Under the pieces are notes generated by a model, which saw nothing but the letters and a program-made list of their open reading frames with translations, made no database searches and was not told where the DNA came from. From assembly GCA_964196155.1 (NCBI GenBank), contig CAXMRP010000166.1, forward strand, positions 1 to 7,350: a stretch of 7,350 nucleotides of DNA, read 5' to 3'. Below are positions 1-6,349 of this stretch, piece by piece (the stretch's first letter is position 1; every line of letters starts with the position of its first letter). Made by a program: the position numbers and the translations under genes. This stretch comes from CAXMRP01 sp964196155 (lineage in GTDB: Bacteria > Pseudomonadota > Alphaproteobacteria > Rhizobiales > Afifellaceae).

Positions 1-42
1 CTGGTAGAACTTGACGCGCTGCAGGGCGCTGTTCTCGCTCAT
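1..42 (-). CDS. Probable 2-oxoacid:ferredoxin oxidoreductase beta subunit, N-terminal fragment
   Basis: Only the first 14 codons are in the window (MSENSALQRVKFYQ); the gene continues past the left edge. The ATG at 40-42 is preceded by an excellent Shine-Dalgarno sequence, and the frame is open to the edge. It starts 13 nt after the alpha-subunit stop, so it is the next cistron of the same operon. The beta subunit of these enzymes binds thiamine diphosphate and one [4Fe-4S] cluster, and it is the usual neighbour downstream of alpha. The assignment rests mainly on position and on a weak resemblance of the VKFYQ segment to beta-subunit N-termini. None of the catalytic motifs are visible. A delta subunit or an unrelated protein cannot be excluded. 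Confidence 0.6.
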   Translation of the reverse strand, partial: MSENSALQRVKFYQ

Positions 43-49
43 GGCATCG

Positions 50-56
50 CCTCCTT
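50..56 (-). promoter_or_regulatory. Strong ribosome binding site for the beta-subunit gene
   Basis: The minus strand reads AAGGAGG, 7 nt before the ATG at 42. It overlaps the alpha-subunit stop codon (TGA at 56-58), so ribosomes finishing alpha are already at the beta initiation site. This overlap favours translational coupling and balanced subunit amounts. An out-of-frame ATG at 45-47 reads only ATG CCA TGA and is not a useful start. Confidence 0.8.
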
Positions 57-1312
57 CATTCGCCGCCGGCGGGCGCAGGGACGCCCAGATGCTTCAGGAT
101 GTTCTCGGCCGTCGGTCCGGATCGCCGGATTTGCCGGGCGCGGACGATTTCATGTTCAACCGCGGCATAGTCGAGATCCAGGAATTGCATGTCGGGCAGC
201 CCGTCGTCGCCCGCCACCTCGAAAACCTCGCGGAGCGCCGCCATCGTGATCGGCCGCCCGCCAAGCCCGGCGATGACCGTGTAGACCGGCAGTGGCGCTT
301 CCCGCAGCGCCATGCGGATATCGGGTGCGGCAATGCCGCCCAGGCCCGGCGCCAGGCTTTTTTCAACAACCACCACGCGCTTGGCGTCGATCAGCGCGGC
401 ACGCAATTCATCGAGCGGAAATGGCCGGAACGCGCAGATACTGACCGACCCGATGGCAGCGCCATCCTCGCGCATCGCATCCACGACTTCCTTGATGGTG
501 CCGTTGACCGAACCGAGCGCGACGACGATCGTCTCGGCGTCTTCGGTGCGGTAGGGATGGACAAGACCGCCCGAGGAACGGCCGAACACATCCTTGAACA
601 CGTCGGCGATTTCCGGAATGAGCCGGAGCGCCTGAAGCTGCTTTTCGTGGGCGAGATAGCGCACTTCGGTAAAGGCGTCGGGGCCGACCATGGCGCCGAT
701 GGAATACGGCGCTGCCGGGTCCAGCACCTGCACCGGATCATAGGGTGGCAGGAAGGCGTCGACCTCGTCCTGGGTGGGAATATCGAGGCGCTCATAGGCA
801 TGGGTGAGGATAAACCCGTCCATGCAAACCATGACCGGGCAGCTCAATTCCTCTGCCAGGCGGAAGGCCTGGATATGCAGATCGACGGCCTCCTGGTTAG
901 TTTCGGCAAACAGCTGTATCCAGCCGGCGTCCTTCACCGACATGGCGTCGGTGTGGTCGTTCCAGATATTGATCGGCGCGCCGATGGCCCGGTTGCCCAC
1001 CGTCATGACGATGGGAAGACCGAGCCCGGCAGCGTTGTAGACGGCTTCGGCCATGAACAGGATGCCCTGGCTGGCGGTTGCCGTATAAGCGCGCGCGCCG
1101 GCAGCCGAGGCGCCGATGGCGACGGAAAGGGCGGCGAATTCCGATTCCACATTGATGAATTCGCAATTTTCCAGTTCTCCCGATTTCACCAGCGCGCCAA
1201 CCCCTTCCACAATGTGGGTCTGCGGCGTGATCGGATAGGCGCACACGACTTCGGGCCGGCAAAGCGCAACGGCCTGCGCGACGGCCAGCGAGCCTTCCAT
1301 TTGCTTCAGCAT
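56..1312 (-). CDS. porA: 2-oxoacid (pyruvate-type):ferredoxin oxidoreductase, alpha subunit
   Basis: This 418-residue protein is the alpha subunit of a thiamine diphosphate-dependent enzyme that oxidatively decarboxylates a 2-oxoacid (probably pyruvate) to acyl-CoA and reduces ferredoxin in the cytoplasm. The N-terminal pyrimidine-binding domain carries YPITPQ at residues 26-31, the substrate-contacting motif of the family, and VESE at 55-58, which includes the glutamate expected to activate the cofactor. TATASQG follows at 77-83 and GNRAIGAPI at 106-114. The transketolase C-terminal-like domain covers about 255-370. Length is typical for separately encoded alpha subunits. The ATG at 1312 has a GGGAG Shine-Dalgarno 7 nt upstream, overlapping the gamma-gene stop; a second Met at codon 5 is less well placed. 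No CxxC-type iron-sulfur motif is present, as expected for alpha. Substrate choice among pyruvate, 2-oxoisovalerate and 2-oxoglutarate cannot be fixed from sequence alone. Confidence 0.9.
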   Translation of the reverse strand: MLKQMEGSLAVAQAVALCRPEVVCAYPITPQTHIVEGVGALVKSGELENCEFINVESEFAALSVAIGASAAGARAYTATASQGILFMAEAVYNAAGLGLPIVMTVGNRAIGAPINIWNDHTDAMSVKDAGWIQLFAETNQEAVDLHIQAFRLAEELSCPVMVCMDGFILTHAYERLDIPTQDEVDAFLPPYDPVQVLDPAAPYSIGAMVGPDAFTEVRYLAHEKQLQALRLIPEIADVFKDVFGRSSGGLVHPYRTEDAETIVVALGSVNGTIKEVVDAMREDGAAIGSVSICAFRPFPLDELRAALIDAKRVVVVEKSLAPGLGGIAAPDIRMALREAPLPVYTVIAGLGGRPITMAALREVFEVAGDDGLPDMQFLDLDYAAVEHEIVRARQIRRSGPTAENILKHLGVPAPAGGE

Positions 1313-1324
1313 TGCGTTTCTCCC

Positions 1325-1897
1325 TCAGGCGGCCCGGCAGGCGGTATTGGCAAATTCGAATGCTTCCCGCGCGGCAGCAACATTGGCCGCTCCCACAGGA
1401 CCGGGGAATTTTTCACCGATGGCCTTTTCCACCGACTTGAACTGGATTTGCCCCGATATGGCGGCGAAGCCCCCGAGCAACGCGGCGTTCGGCACGGGCC
1501 GGCCGACATGTTTCAGCGCCAGTTCCGTGGCGCCGACGACGCAGACGTGATCGGCCGGGAAGCTGGCGACGAAATCGGCAATCCCCAGTTCCTCAAACGA
1601 ACGCCGCGAATTGACCAGGATGAAGCCCTCAGGGTTGAGGCCGTTGAAGACGTCGATGGAGTGCAGCAGCGTCGGATCCAGGATAATCAGCGCATCGGGC
1701 GCGTTGATCGGCTCGCGCAAACGGATTTCCTTATCATCCATCCGGCAATAGGAAACCACCGGCGCGCCCATGCGTTCAGAACCGAAACTGGGGAAAGCCT
1801 GGGCGTGGATGCCCTCATGGAAGGCGGCGACCGAAAGCAGTTCCGCGCCGGTGACGACGCCCTGGCCGCCTCTGCCGTGAATTCGAACCTGAAACAT
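1325..1897 (-). CDS. porG: 2-oxoacid (pyruvate-type):ferredoxin oxidoreductase, gamma subunit
   Basis: This is a 190-residue gamma subunit, the small catalytic-domain protein that assembles with alpha and beta in four-subunit pyruvate or 2-oxoisovalerate:ferredoxin oxidoreductases. The diagnostic N-terminal motif GRGGQG is at residues 8-13, followed by GSERMGAPV at 39-47 and GRPVPNAALLGGF at 132-144. I chose the ATG at 1895-1897 because family members begin just before the FQVRIHGRGGQG segment, and because an activating FNR site at 1963-1976 would place the transcript start near 1928. An upstream in-frame ATG at 1919-1921 would add eight residues (MAWSGHSL) but would leave almost no leader. 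Neither start has a good Shine-Dalgarno. It is the first gene of the oxidoreductase block, 12 nt before alpha. The delta ferredoxin gene, commonly located between gamma and alpha, is absent. Confidence 0.88.
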   Translation of the reverse strand: MFQVRIHGRGGQGVVTGAELLSVAAFHEGIHAQAFPSFGSERMGAPVVSYCRMDDKEIRLREPINAPDALIILDPTLLHSIDVFNGLNPEGFILVNSRRSFEELGIADFVASFPADHVCVVGATELALKHVGRPVPNAALLGGFAAISGQIQFKSVEKAIGEKFPGPVGAANVAAAREAFEFANTACRAA

Positions 1898-1933
1898 TAA
1901 GCTGTGTCCGGACCAGGCCATGGATAAGCCCGG

Positions 1934-1939
1934 ACCGTA
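1934..1939 (-). promoter_or_regulatory. Candidate -10 element of the oxidoreductase operon promoter
   Basis: The minus strand reads TACGGT here, sharing the first two bases and the last base with TATAAT. Its centre is about 33 bp from the centre of the FNR-type box, the distance expected for a class II FNR promoter in which the activator replaces the -35 element. The transcript would start near 1927-1928, giving a leader of about 30 nt to the ATG at 1897. The match is weak on its own and is supported mainly by the spacing. Confidence 0.35.
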
Positions 1940-1962
1940 CGTCTCGCGGACATTGGGTGTAA

Positions 1963-1976
1963 TTGATCAACATCAA
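1963..1976 (-). promoter_or_regulatory. FNR/FixK/FnrL-type binding site upstream of the oxidoreductase genes
   Basis: The sequence is TTGATGTTGATCAA on the minus strand (TTGATCAACATCAA on plus), a perfect match to TTGAT-N4-ATCAA, the consensus of the FNR/Anr/FixK family of oxygen- or redox-responsive activators. It sits in the 110-nt spacer (1922-2031) between the glutamine synthetase homologue and the gamma subunit gene. The box ends 41 nt before the upstream ATG and 65 nt before the preferred ATG. Because the upstream gene reads toward it, the only gene start it faces is the oxidoreductase operon. The inference is activation under low oxygen, fitting an oxygen-labile iron-sulfur enzyme. Confidence 0.72.
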
Positions 1977-2031
1977 TGTGCGGCCAGCGGCCGGACGCTG
2001 CTGATTAATCCGTTTGCGCCCTCTGTCGCGC

Positions 2032-3399
2032 TCAGATGCTGCGCAGATAAGTCCGGTATTCCACATCGCTCACCATTTTGGCGAACGCCGCGATTTCGGA
2101 GTACCGCAGGGCCGAATAAACGCGGCGGAAATCCTGCCCGAAGATGCCCGCGGCGGCCGCGGAACCTGCAAACTCATCGACGGCGGATTTCCAGTCGTGA
2201 TGCAGCCTTGTCCCGGCAACTCCGTTGCCAGTATCAATCGGCGGGCCGGGGGATATCTGCTTGTCCAGCCCGATTTTCATGCCGCCGAGAATAGCGGCGA
2301 TCGCCAGATAGGGATTGACGTCGGCGCCGCATATCCGGTGTTCAAGACGCGCAGCCGGTCCGGCACTTTCCGGGACGCGCACCGCGACGCCGCGATGATC
2401 GAGCCCCCAGACCGGACTGACCGGCGCGAACGAATTGGGCTGGAAGCGCCGGTAGGAATTGAGGTTGGGGGCAAAGATTGCCTGTAATTCGCGCATCGTT
2501 GCCAGCACGCCGCCGATCGCCTGTTGCAATTTCAGGCCGACGCCATCTTCGCTTGCAAAGATATTGTTGCCGTCCTCATCGACAAGGCTGACATGGACAT
2601 GCATGCCGCTTCCCACATCATCGCCATAGGGCTTGGCCATGAAGGTCGCGTCCATGCCGTGTTTTTGGGCTGAGCCGATGACAATGCGTTTGAACAGGAT
2701 GGCCTGATCGGCAGCAAATACCGCATCGGCAACGTGCTTGAAATTCAGTTCGAACTGACCGTTGCCCGCTTCGGCAAGAACAACGTCGGCAAGCACGCCT
2801 TGGGCCTCGCAAAATTGGCGGATGTCGTGCAGGACGTCCTCATAGGCGGCCATGACATCGAGATTGCACAGATTGCCGTTCGCCGTTGCAAACGGCGGCT
2901 CCGGCACGCCGGGCCCGGCCTCGATCGGCTTGGTGAAAAAGAATTCAAGCTCGGTGGCGACGACCGGTGTCAGGCCGATCTCCTCAAACCTGGAGACCGC
3001 GCCGGCAAGCACCTGGCGCGGATCGTAGCGGCATGGCTCGCCGTCCATGGTGACCATTGTCATCAGGATCTGGGCTGCCGGATGTTTTGTCCATGGTATC
3101 GGCGCCAGGCTTTCAACAACCGGAATTCCGATGCCATCGGGGTCACCGTCGACTATCCCCAGCCCGGTCGCTTCGACATCACGTCCCCACGCGTCGAGCG
3201 CGTAGGTCGAAATCGGCAGGCGCAATCCGCCCTTAGCCAGCTTGGAAATGTCTTCCGGCGGCAGCCATTTGCCCCTGAATATGCCGTTTATGGTGGGAAA
3301 CAGAAGTTCGATGCGCTCAATATCCGGGTTATCCCGGACGAACGCTTGCAGCCTTTCGGCGACAGCTTCTCCGTCAAACGTACTGAGATTATTGGTCAT
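2032..3399 (-). CDS. puuA: Glutamine synthetase homologue, probable gamma-glutamylpolyamine (putrescine) synthetase
   Basis: This 455-residue protein is a member of the glutamine synthetase fold. In PuuA-type enzymes the reaction joins glutamate to putrescine or another polyamine with ATP, the first step of the gamma-glutamyl route to GABA and succinate. An N-terminal beta-grasp region (about 20-110) includes INGIFRGKWLPP at 38-48. The catalytic domain follows with the ordered metal and ATP motifs: ATELEFFF (E150, E152), EAGNGQFELNF (E210, E217), GSGMHVHVS (H267), NSYRRF (R317-R318), and RLEHR (E353). The segment after ISPGPPIDT lacks the NLYDLPPEE-type adenylylation loop and its tyrosine, so classical GlnE control is not expected. 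The gene is 34 nt after the transporter ATPase gene, which points to an amine substrate rather than ammonia. No good Shine-Dalgarno precedes the ATG, so translation may depend on the preceding gene. Alternatives are other gamma-glutamylamide synthetases acting on alkylamines. Confidence 0.82.
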   Translation of the reverse strand: MTNNLSTFDGEAVAERLQAFVRDNPDIERIELLFPTINGIFRGKWLPPEDISKLAKGGLRLPISTYALDAWGRDVEATGLGIVDGDPDGIGIPVVESLAPIPWTKHPAAQILMTMVTMDGEPCRYDPRQVLAGAVSRFEEIGLTPVVATELEFFFTKPIEAGPGVPEPPFATANGNLCNLDVMAAYEDVLHDIRQFCEAQGVLADVVLAEAGNGQFELNFKHVADAVFAADQAILFKRIVIGSAQKHGMDATFMAKPYGDDVGSGMHVHVSLVDEDGNNIFASEDGVGLKLQQAIGGVLATMRELQAIFAPNLNSYRRFQPNSFAPVSPVWGLDHRGVAVRVPESAGPAARLEHRICGADVNPYLAIAAILGGMKIGLDKQISPGPPIDTGNGVAGTRLHHDWKSAVDEFAGSAAAAGIFGQDFRRVYSALRYSEIAAFAKMVSDVEYRTYLRSI

Positions 3400-3433
3400 G
3401 ACGGACAGGCTTGGTTTGGGGACGGGAGCCTGG

Positions 3434-4519
3434 TCAATTGTTCAGAACCAGCATGTCATCGGGTGACCAGAAAAGGTGGACATCATCACCGATGTCCAGG
3501 GCGTCGACGGCATCGCGCGTGGTGTTTTGTATGACAACCCCGATCCGCGTGGCGTTTTGCGTTTCCACGAACATATGGCTGCAGTCGCCGTAATAGGCCC
3601 AGTCGGTGATGCGCCCGCCTAAGGTGATATGGCCCTCCACATCCGGTTTTGTCTTGGAGATACGGATTTTCTCCGGCCTGACGGCAAGGCTGACCTGGTG
3701 CTGCGCTTCACCGTCATAATTGAGGTGGACCTTGCCCAGGACGGCCGTCTCGACTGACAGTTTGCCGGCCTGTGCGCCTGAGACCCTGCCATCGAACAAA
3801 TTCACCTTGCCGATGAAATCGGCGACAAACCGGTTGGCCGGGTTCTCATAAAGTGCTCCGGGCCCGGCGATCTGATCAACGTTTCCCTCCTGCATGACGG
3901 CGATCCGGTCGGCCATGGAAAGCGCCTCGTCCTGGTCATGCGTCACGATGATGAAGGTGACGCCGACATCCTGCTGCAACTGGGAGAGCTCAAGCTGCAT
4001 CTGTTCACGCAATTTGGCGTCAAGCGCCGAGAGGGGCTCGTCCAGCAAAAGAACTTTGGGCTGCTTCACCAGCGCGCGGGCGAGCGCCACGCGCTGCCGC
4101 TGTCCACCGGACAATTGATCGGGCATGCGCGTTCGCAAGTCGTCCAGGCCAACCCGTTCCAGCGCATTGGCAACGCGCGTGGTAATTTCCGCCGCCGGCG
4201 TCCCGACCACCTGCAATCCGTAGGCGACATTTTGTTCCACACTCATATGCGGAAAAACTGCATAGGACTGAAACACCATATTCACCGGCCGCTTGTTCGG
4301 CGGCACTTCGACCATGTCCTGCCCGTCAATCAGGATCTGACCGGCGCTCGGCTTGGAAAAACCCGCGATCATCCGCAGCAATGTGGTCTTGCCGCATCCA
4401 GAGGGCCCCAGCAGTGCGAAAAACTCGTTGGCCTGAATGTCGAACGAAACATCATTGACCGCGGTGACGGGGCCAAAGGTCTTCGTGACATTGCGGATGG
4501 AAATGATCGGTTCACTCAT
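3434..4519 (-). CDS. potA: Polyamine ABC transporter ATP-binding protein (PotA/PotG-like)
   Basis: This 361-residue ATPase energises spermidine/putrescine import at the cytoplasmic face of the inner membrane. All nucleotide-binding motifs are intact: Walker A GPSGCGKTT at 38-46, Q-loop Q84 in VFQSYAVFPH, signature LSGGQ at 136-140, Walker B VLLLDEP with D160 and E161, D-loop SALD at 164-167, and switch H194. The C-terminal third, about 240-361, fits the TOBE-type regulatory domain of the PotA/MalK/CysA group and includes the SLAVRPEKIRI segment at 277-287. It begins 7 nt after the second permease stop and precedes the glutamine synthetase homologue. The Shine-Dalgarno is weak (GGTGAG overlapping the upstream stop), consistent with coupling. 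The family assignment is firm; the polyamine substrate is inferred from the binding protein and permeases. Confidence 0.93.
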   Translation of the reverse strand: MSEPIISIRNVTKTFGPVTAVNDVSFDIQANEFFALLGPSGCGKTTLLRMIAGFSKPSAGQILIDGQDMVEVPPNKRPVNMVFQSYAVFPHMSVEQNVAYGLQVVGTPAAEITTRVANALERVGLDDLRTRMPDQLSGGQRQRVALARALVKQPKVLLLDEPLSALDAKLREQMQLELSQLQQDVGVTFIIVTHDQDEALSMADRIAVMQEGNVDQIAGPGALYENPANRFVADFIGKVNLFDGRVSGAQAGKLSVETAVLGKVHLNYDGEAQHQVSLAVRPEKIRISKTKPDVEGHITLGGRITDWAYYGDCSHMFVETQNATRIGVVIQNTTRDAVDALDIGDDVHLFWSPDDMLVLNN

Positions 4520-4526
4520 GGCGGTC

Positions 4527-5369
4527 TCACCCGGTGGCTATTTTTTCAGGCGACTGGAAACGCATCGCCACGATGGTGAGGAGTATCGTGATGACAACGA
4601 GCACCGTGGATGCCGCATTTACCTCCGGTGTCACGGAGAACCGTACCATGGAATAGACCTTGACCGGGAATGTCAGCGTATCCGGCCCGGACGTGAAGAA
4701 CGTCACCACGAAATCATCCAGCGAAAGCGTAAAAGCGAGCAGCGCGCCGGCAATCACGCCCGGCTTCATGAACGGGAATATGACCTTCCAGAATGTCTGC
4801 CATTCGCTCGCCCCAAGGTCTTTTGAGGCTTCCTCCAGTTCGCGATTGAATCCGGCAAGCCGGGATCGCACGACAATCGCCACGAACGGGAAGGAAAAGG
4901 CGATATGGGCAACGGTGATGGCCGACAGATTGAACGGCCAGATCCAGTTTGTCGGGAACCCGGTCACGCGTGAAAAGAAAGCGAGCATGGCAACGCCCAT
5001 GCAGATTTCCGGCACGACGATCGGCAATGCCATCAGGCCTTCATAGGTCGATTTGAACGGAAACCGGAAGCGCCATAGCAACAGAGCGACCATTGTGCCT
5101 AAAATTGTCGAAATGGCCGTGGAAATCGTCGCGATTGTCAGCGAGTTGATAAAGGCCTCGATCAGAGAATCGTTGTTCCATGCCTTCCAGTAATACTTGG
5201 TCGTAAATCCGCGCCAGACGATGTTTCGCCTGGAATCGTTGAACGAAAAGACGACCAGCGTAATGATCGGCGCATAGATGACCAGGAAGGTCAGCCCGAC
5301 ATAGAGCCTGAGCCAAAGCCGGCGATGATAATCCAGCGGACCTTGGCCCGCGCGGTTGAACACACTCAT
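4527..5369 (-). CDS. potC: Polyamine ABC transporter permease, PotC/PotI-like
   Basis: This 280-residue inner-membrane protein forms half of the translocation channel with the preceding permease. Hydrophobic segments are visible at about 22-44, 72-99, 112-133, 150-168, 203-224 and 253-269, giving the usual six helices. The cytoplasmic EAA loop that contacts the ATPase starts at E180 (EASKDLGASEWQTFWKV) and contains the conserved glycine G186. LSLDDFVVTFF at 215-225 is characteristic of PotC/PotI-type permeases. The gene starts 1 nt after the stop of the first permease (TAG-G-ATG), so the two are almost certainly co-translated. Length is normal for the family. Confidence 0.92.
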   Translation of the reverse strand: MSVFNRAGQGPLDYHRRLWLRLYVGLTFLVIYAPIITLVVFSFNDSRRNIVWRGFTTKYYWKAWNNDSLIEAFINSLTIATISTAISTILGTMVALLLWRFRFPFKSTYEGLMALPIVVPEICMGVAMLAFFSRVTGFPTNWIWPFNLSAITVAHIAFSFPFVAIVVRSRLAGFNRELEEASKDLGASEWQTFWKVIFPFMKPGVIAGALLAFTLSLDDFVVTFFTSGPDTLTFPVKVYSMVRFSVTPEVNAASTVLVVITILLTIVAMRFQSPEKIATG

Positions 5370-5370
5370 C

Positions 5371-6261
5371 CTACACCTCCATGCCGGACTTGCGGCCGGC
5401 GATGAAAGCCCTCAGCGCAAGCGCGCCGAACGTCGCATACATCAGCAAAAAGGACAGGGCGGCGCCGAACGGGTAGTCATTGGCCGCCTTGAACTGCCGC
5501 TCGATCACATTGCCGATCATTTGCGCGTTGGTGCCGCCCAGCAGATCGGGGATCAGGAACGCGCCAAGCATCGGGATGAAGACTAGAATGATGCCGGAGA
5601 TGATGCCCGGCATGGTCAGCGGCACGGTGATGCGAAAAAAAGTTCGCGTCTGGCTGGCCCCGAGATCGAGGCTGGCCTCAAGATAGGATTTGTCCAGCCG
5701 CTCGATCGATGCGTAAAGCGGCAGCACCATGAAGGGCATGAACACATAGACCAGCCCGGCGGTTACCGAAAAATTGTTGTAGAGCAGCTCCAGTGGCTGA
5801 AACCGGCCGAATATCGTGTCGAGCCACAAGGCGTTGTAGATCCACTCAAGCCCGTAATTCACAAATCCACGCGTGCGGAAAACCGCCAGAAGTGCATAGG
5901 TCCGGATCAATAAATTGATCCAGAACGGCAGGATGACCGCCACCAGCAGGAGCATTTTCCAGCGCCCGCGCGCAAATGAAATCAGGAAGGCGACCGGATA
6001 GGCGACCGCCAGGCAGAGCAGCGTCGCGATTGCCGAGATCCACAGGGATTTCCAGATGATCTTAAGATAGACCGGCGTGCCGACCGCCCGCGCGTAATTT
6101 TCCAGTGTGCCAGTGATTTCCGTATCGACGAGCGATGTCTGTTCGCCGAACGACAAGGCCCAGACGATTGCCAGAGGCGCGAGGAAAAAAACCACGAGCC
6201 AGAAGGTTCCCGGAGCCGCCAGGAACCAGAATACCAGTCTGTTGTCTCGCCAACTGTCCAA
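5371..6261 (-). CDS. potB: Polyamine ABC transporter permease, PotB/PotH-like
   Basis: This 296-residue permease is the partner of the PotC-like protein. Hydrophobic segments lie at about 9-37, 68-94, 103-128, 163-183, 213-238 and 265-288, and the cytoplasmic EAA loop begins at E195 (EASLDLGASQTRTFFRI) with G201. LPFWINLLIRTYA at 111-123 is typical of PotB/PotH proteins. The start appears to be TTG at 6259-6261. An in-frame TGA at 6271-6273 limits upstream extension, and the next plausible start (GTG, codon 23) would cut the first membrane helix. Only a short AGG precedes the TTG, so initiation is probably weak. The gene follows the binding-protein gene after 88 nt containing a stable stem-loop. 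This layout suggests that permease synthesis is held below that of the binding protein. Confidence 0.92.
   Translation of the reverse strand: MDSWRDNRLVFWFLAAPGTFWLVVFFLAPLAIVWALSFGEQTSLVDTEITGTLENYARAVGTPVYLKIIWKSLWISAIATLLCLAVAYPVAFLISFARGRWKMLLLVAVILPFWINLLIRTYALLAVFRTRGFVNYGLEWIYNALWLDTIFGRFQPLELLYNNFSVTAGLVYVFMPFMVLPLYASIERLDKSYLEASLDLGASQTRTFFRITVPLTMPGIISGIILVFIPMLGAFLIPDLLGGTNAQMIGNVIERQFKAANDYPFGAALSFLLMYATFGALALRAFIAGRKSGMEV
5375..5380 (-). promoter_or_regulatory. Ribosome binding site for the PotC-like gene, inside the PotB-like gene
   Basis: The minus strand reads GGAGGT, 5 nt before the ATG at 5369, within the last codons of the PotB-like gene. It supports the chosen PotC start and tight coupling of the two permeases. 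This site is much stronger than the one before the PotB-like TTG. Confidence 0.75.
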
Positions 6262-6296
6262 GGGGCCTGATCAGACTGTTCGAAGAAGATTATGAC

Positions 6297-6340
6297 TGCC
6301 GGCAGACTGACGGGTAAAGTCTCCCATCAACCTGCCGGCA
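6297..6340 (-). promoter_or_regulatory. Intercistronic RNA stem-loop between binding-protein and permease genes
   Basis: On the minus strand two 18-nt arms (6340-6323 and 6314-6297) enclose the 8-nt loop AGACTTTA. The outer 9 bp are perfect (TGCCGGCAG with CTGCCGGCA), and the whole 18-bp stem closes with three G-U wobbles. On the plus strand those three positions are mismatches, so the structure belongs to the operon transcript. It begins 9 nt after the binding-protein stop. No run of U follows (GTCATAATCTTC), so it is not a classical intrinsic terminator. A role in protecting the 3' end of the binding-protein mRNA, or in partial attenuation, is inferred by analogy with hairpins that follow binding-protein genes in other ABC operons. 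Confidence 0.7.
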
Positions 6341-6349
6341 AATAAGGCT

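Noticed and set aside
11..1900. A 629-codon open frame on the plus strand opposite the alpha and gamma subunit genes.
   Set aside because: Its product is rich in Arg, His, Asp and Gly with no recognisable domain, as is usual for the antisense of high-G+C genes. The minus strand holds two clear, motif-complete genes over the same bases.
1981..1993. Small GC hairpin (CGGCC-AGC-GGCCG) after the glutamine synthetase homologue, considered as its terminator.
   Set aside because: The stem is only 5 bp and no U tract follows on the minus strand, so intrinsic termination is not supported. Rho-dependent ending or read-through is equally possible.
346..3125. Near-identical short stretches (CGGCGCCAGGCTTT then CAACAACC) at about 346-372 and 3099-3121.
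   Set aside because: They encode VVVEKSLAP in the alpha subunit and VVESLAP in the synthetase homologue. These are similar short peptides in unrelated proteins, with no similarity outside, so they are best taken as coincidence.
2734..3534. A 266-codon open frame on the plus strand across the start of the glutamine synthetase homologue and the end of the ATPase gene.
   Set aside because: It is antisense to two conserved genes and has no family resemblance. It also ignores the real gene boundary.
6297..6340. Calling the intercistronic stem-loop a Rho-independent terminator.
   Set aside because: There is no run of T after the hairpin in the direction of transcription, and the genes beyond it are needed for the same transporter.
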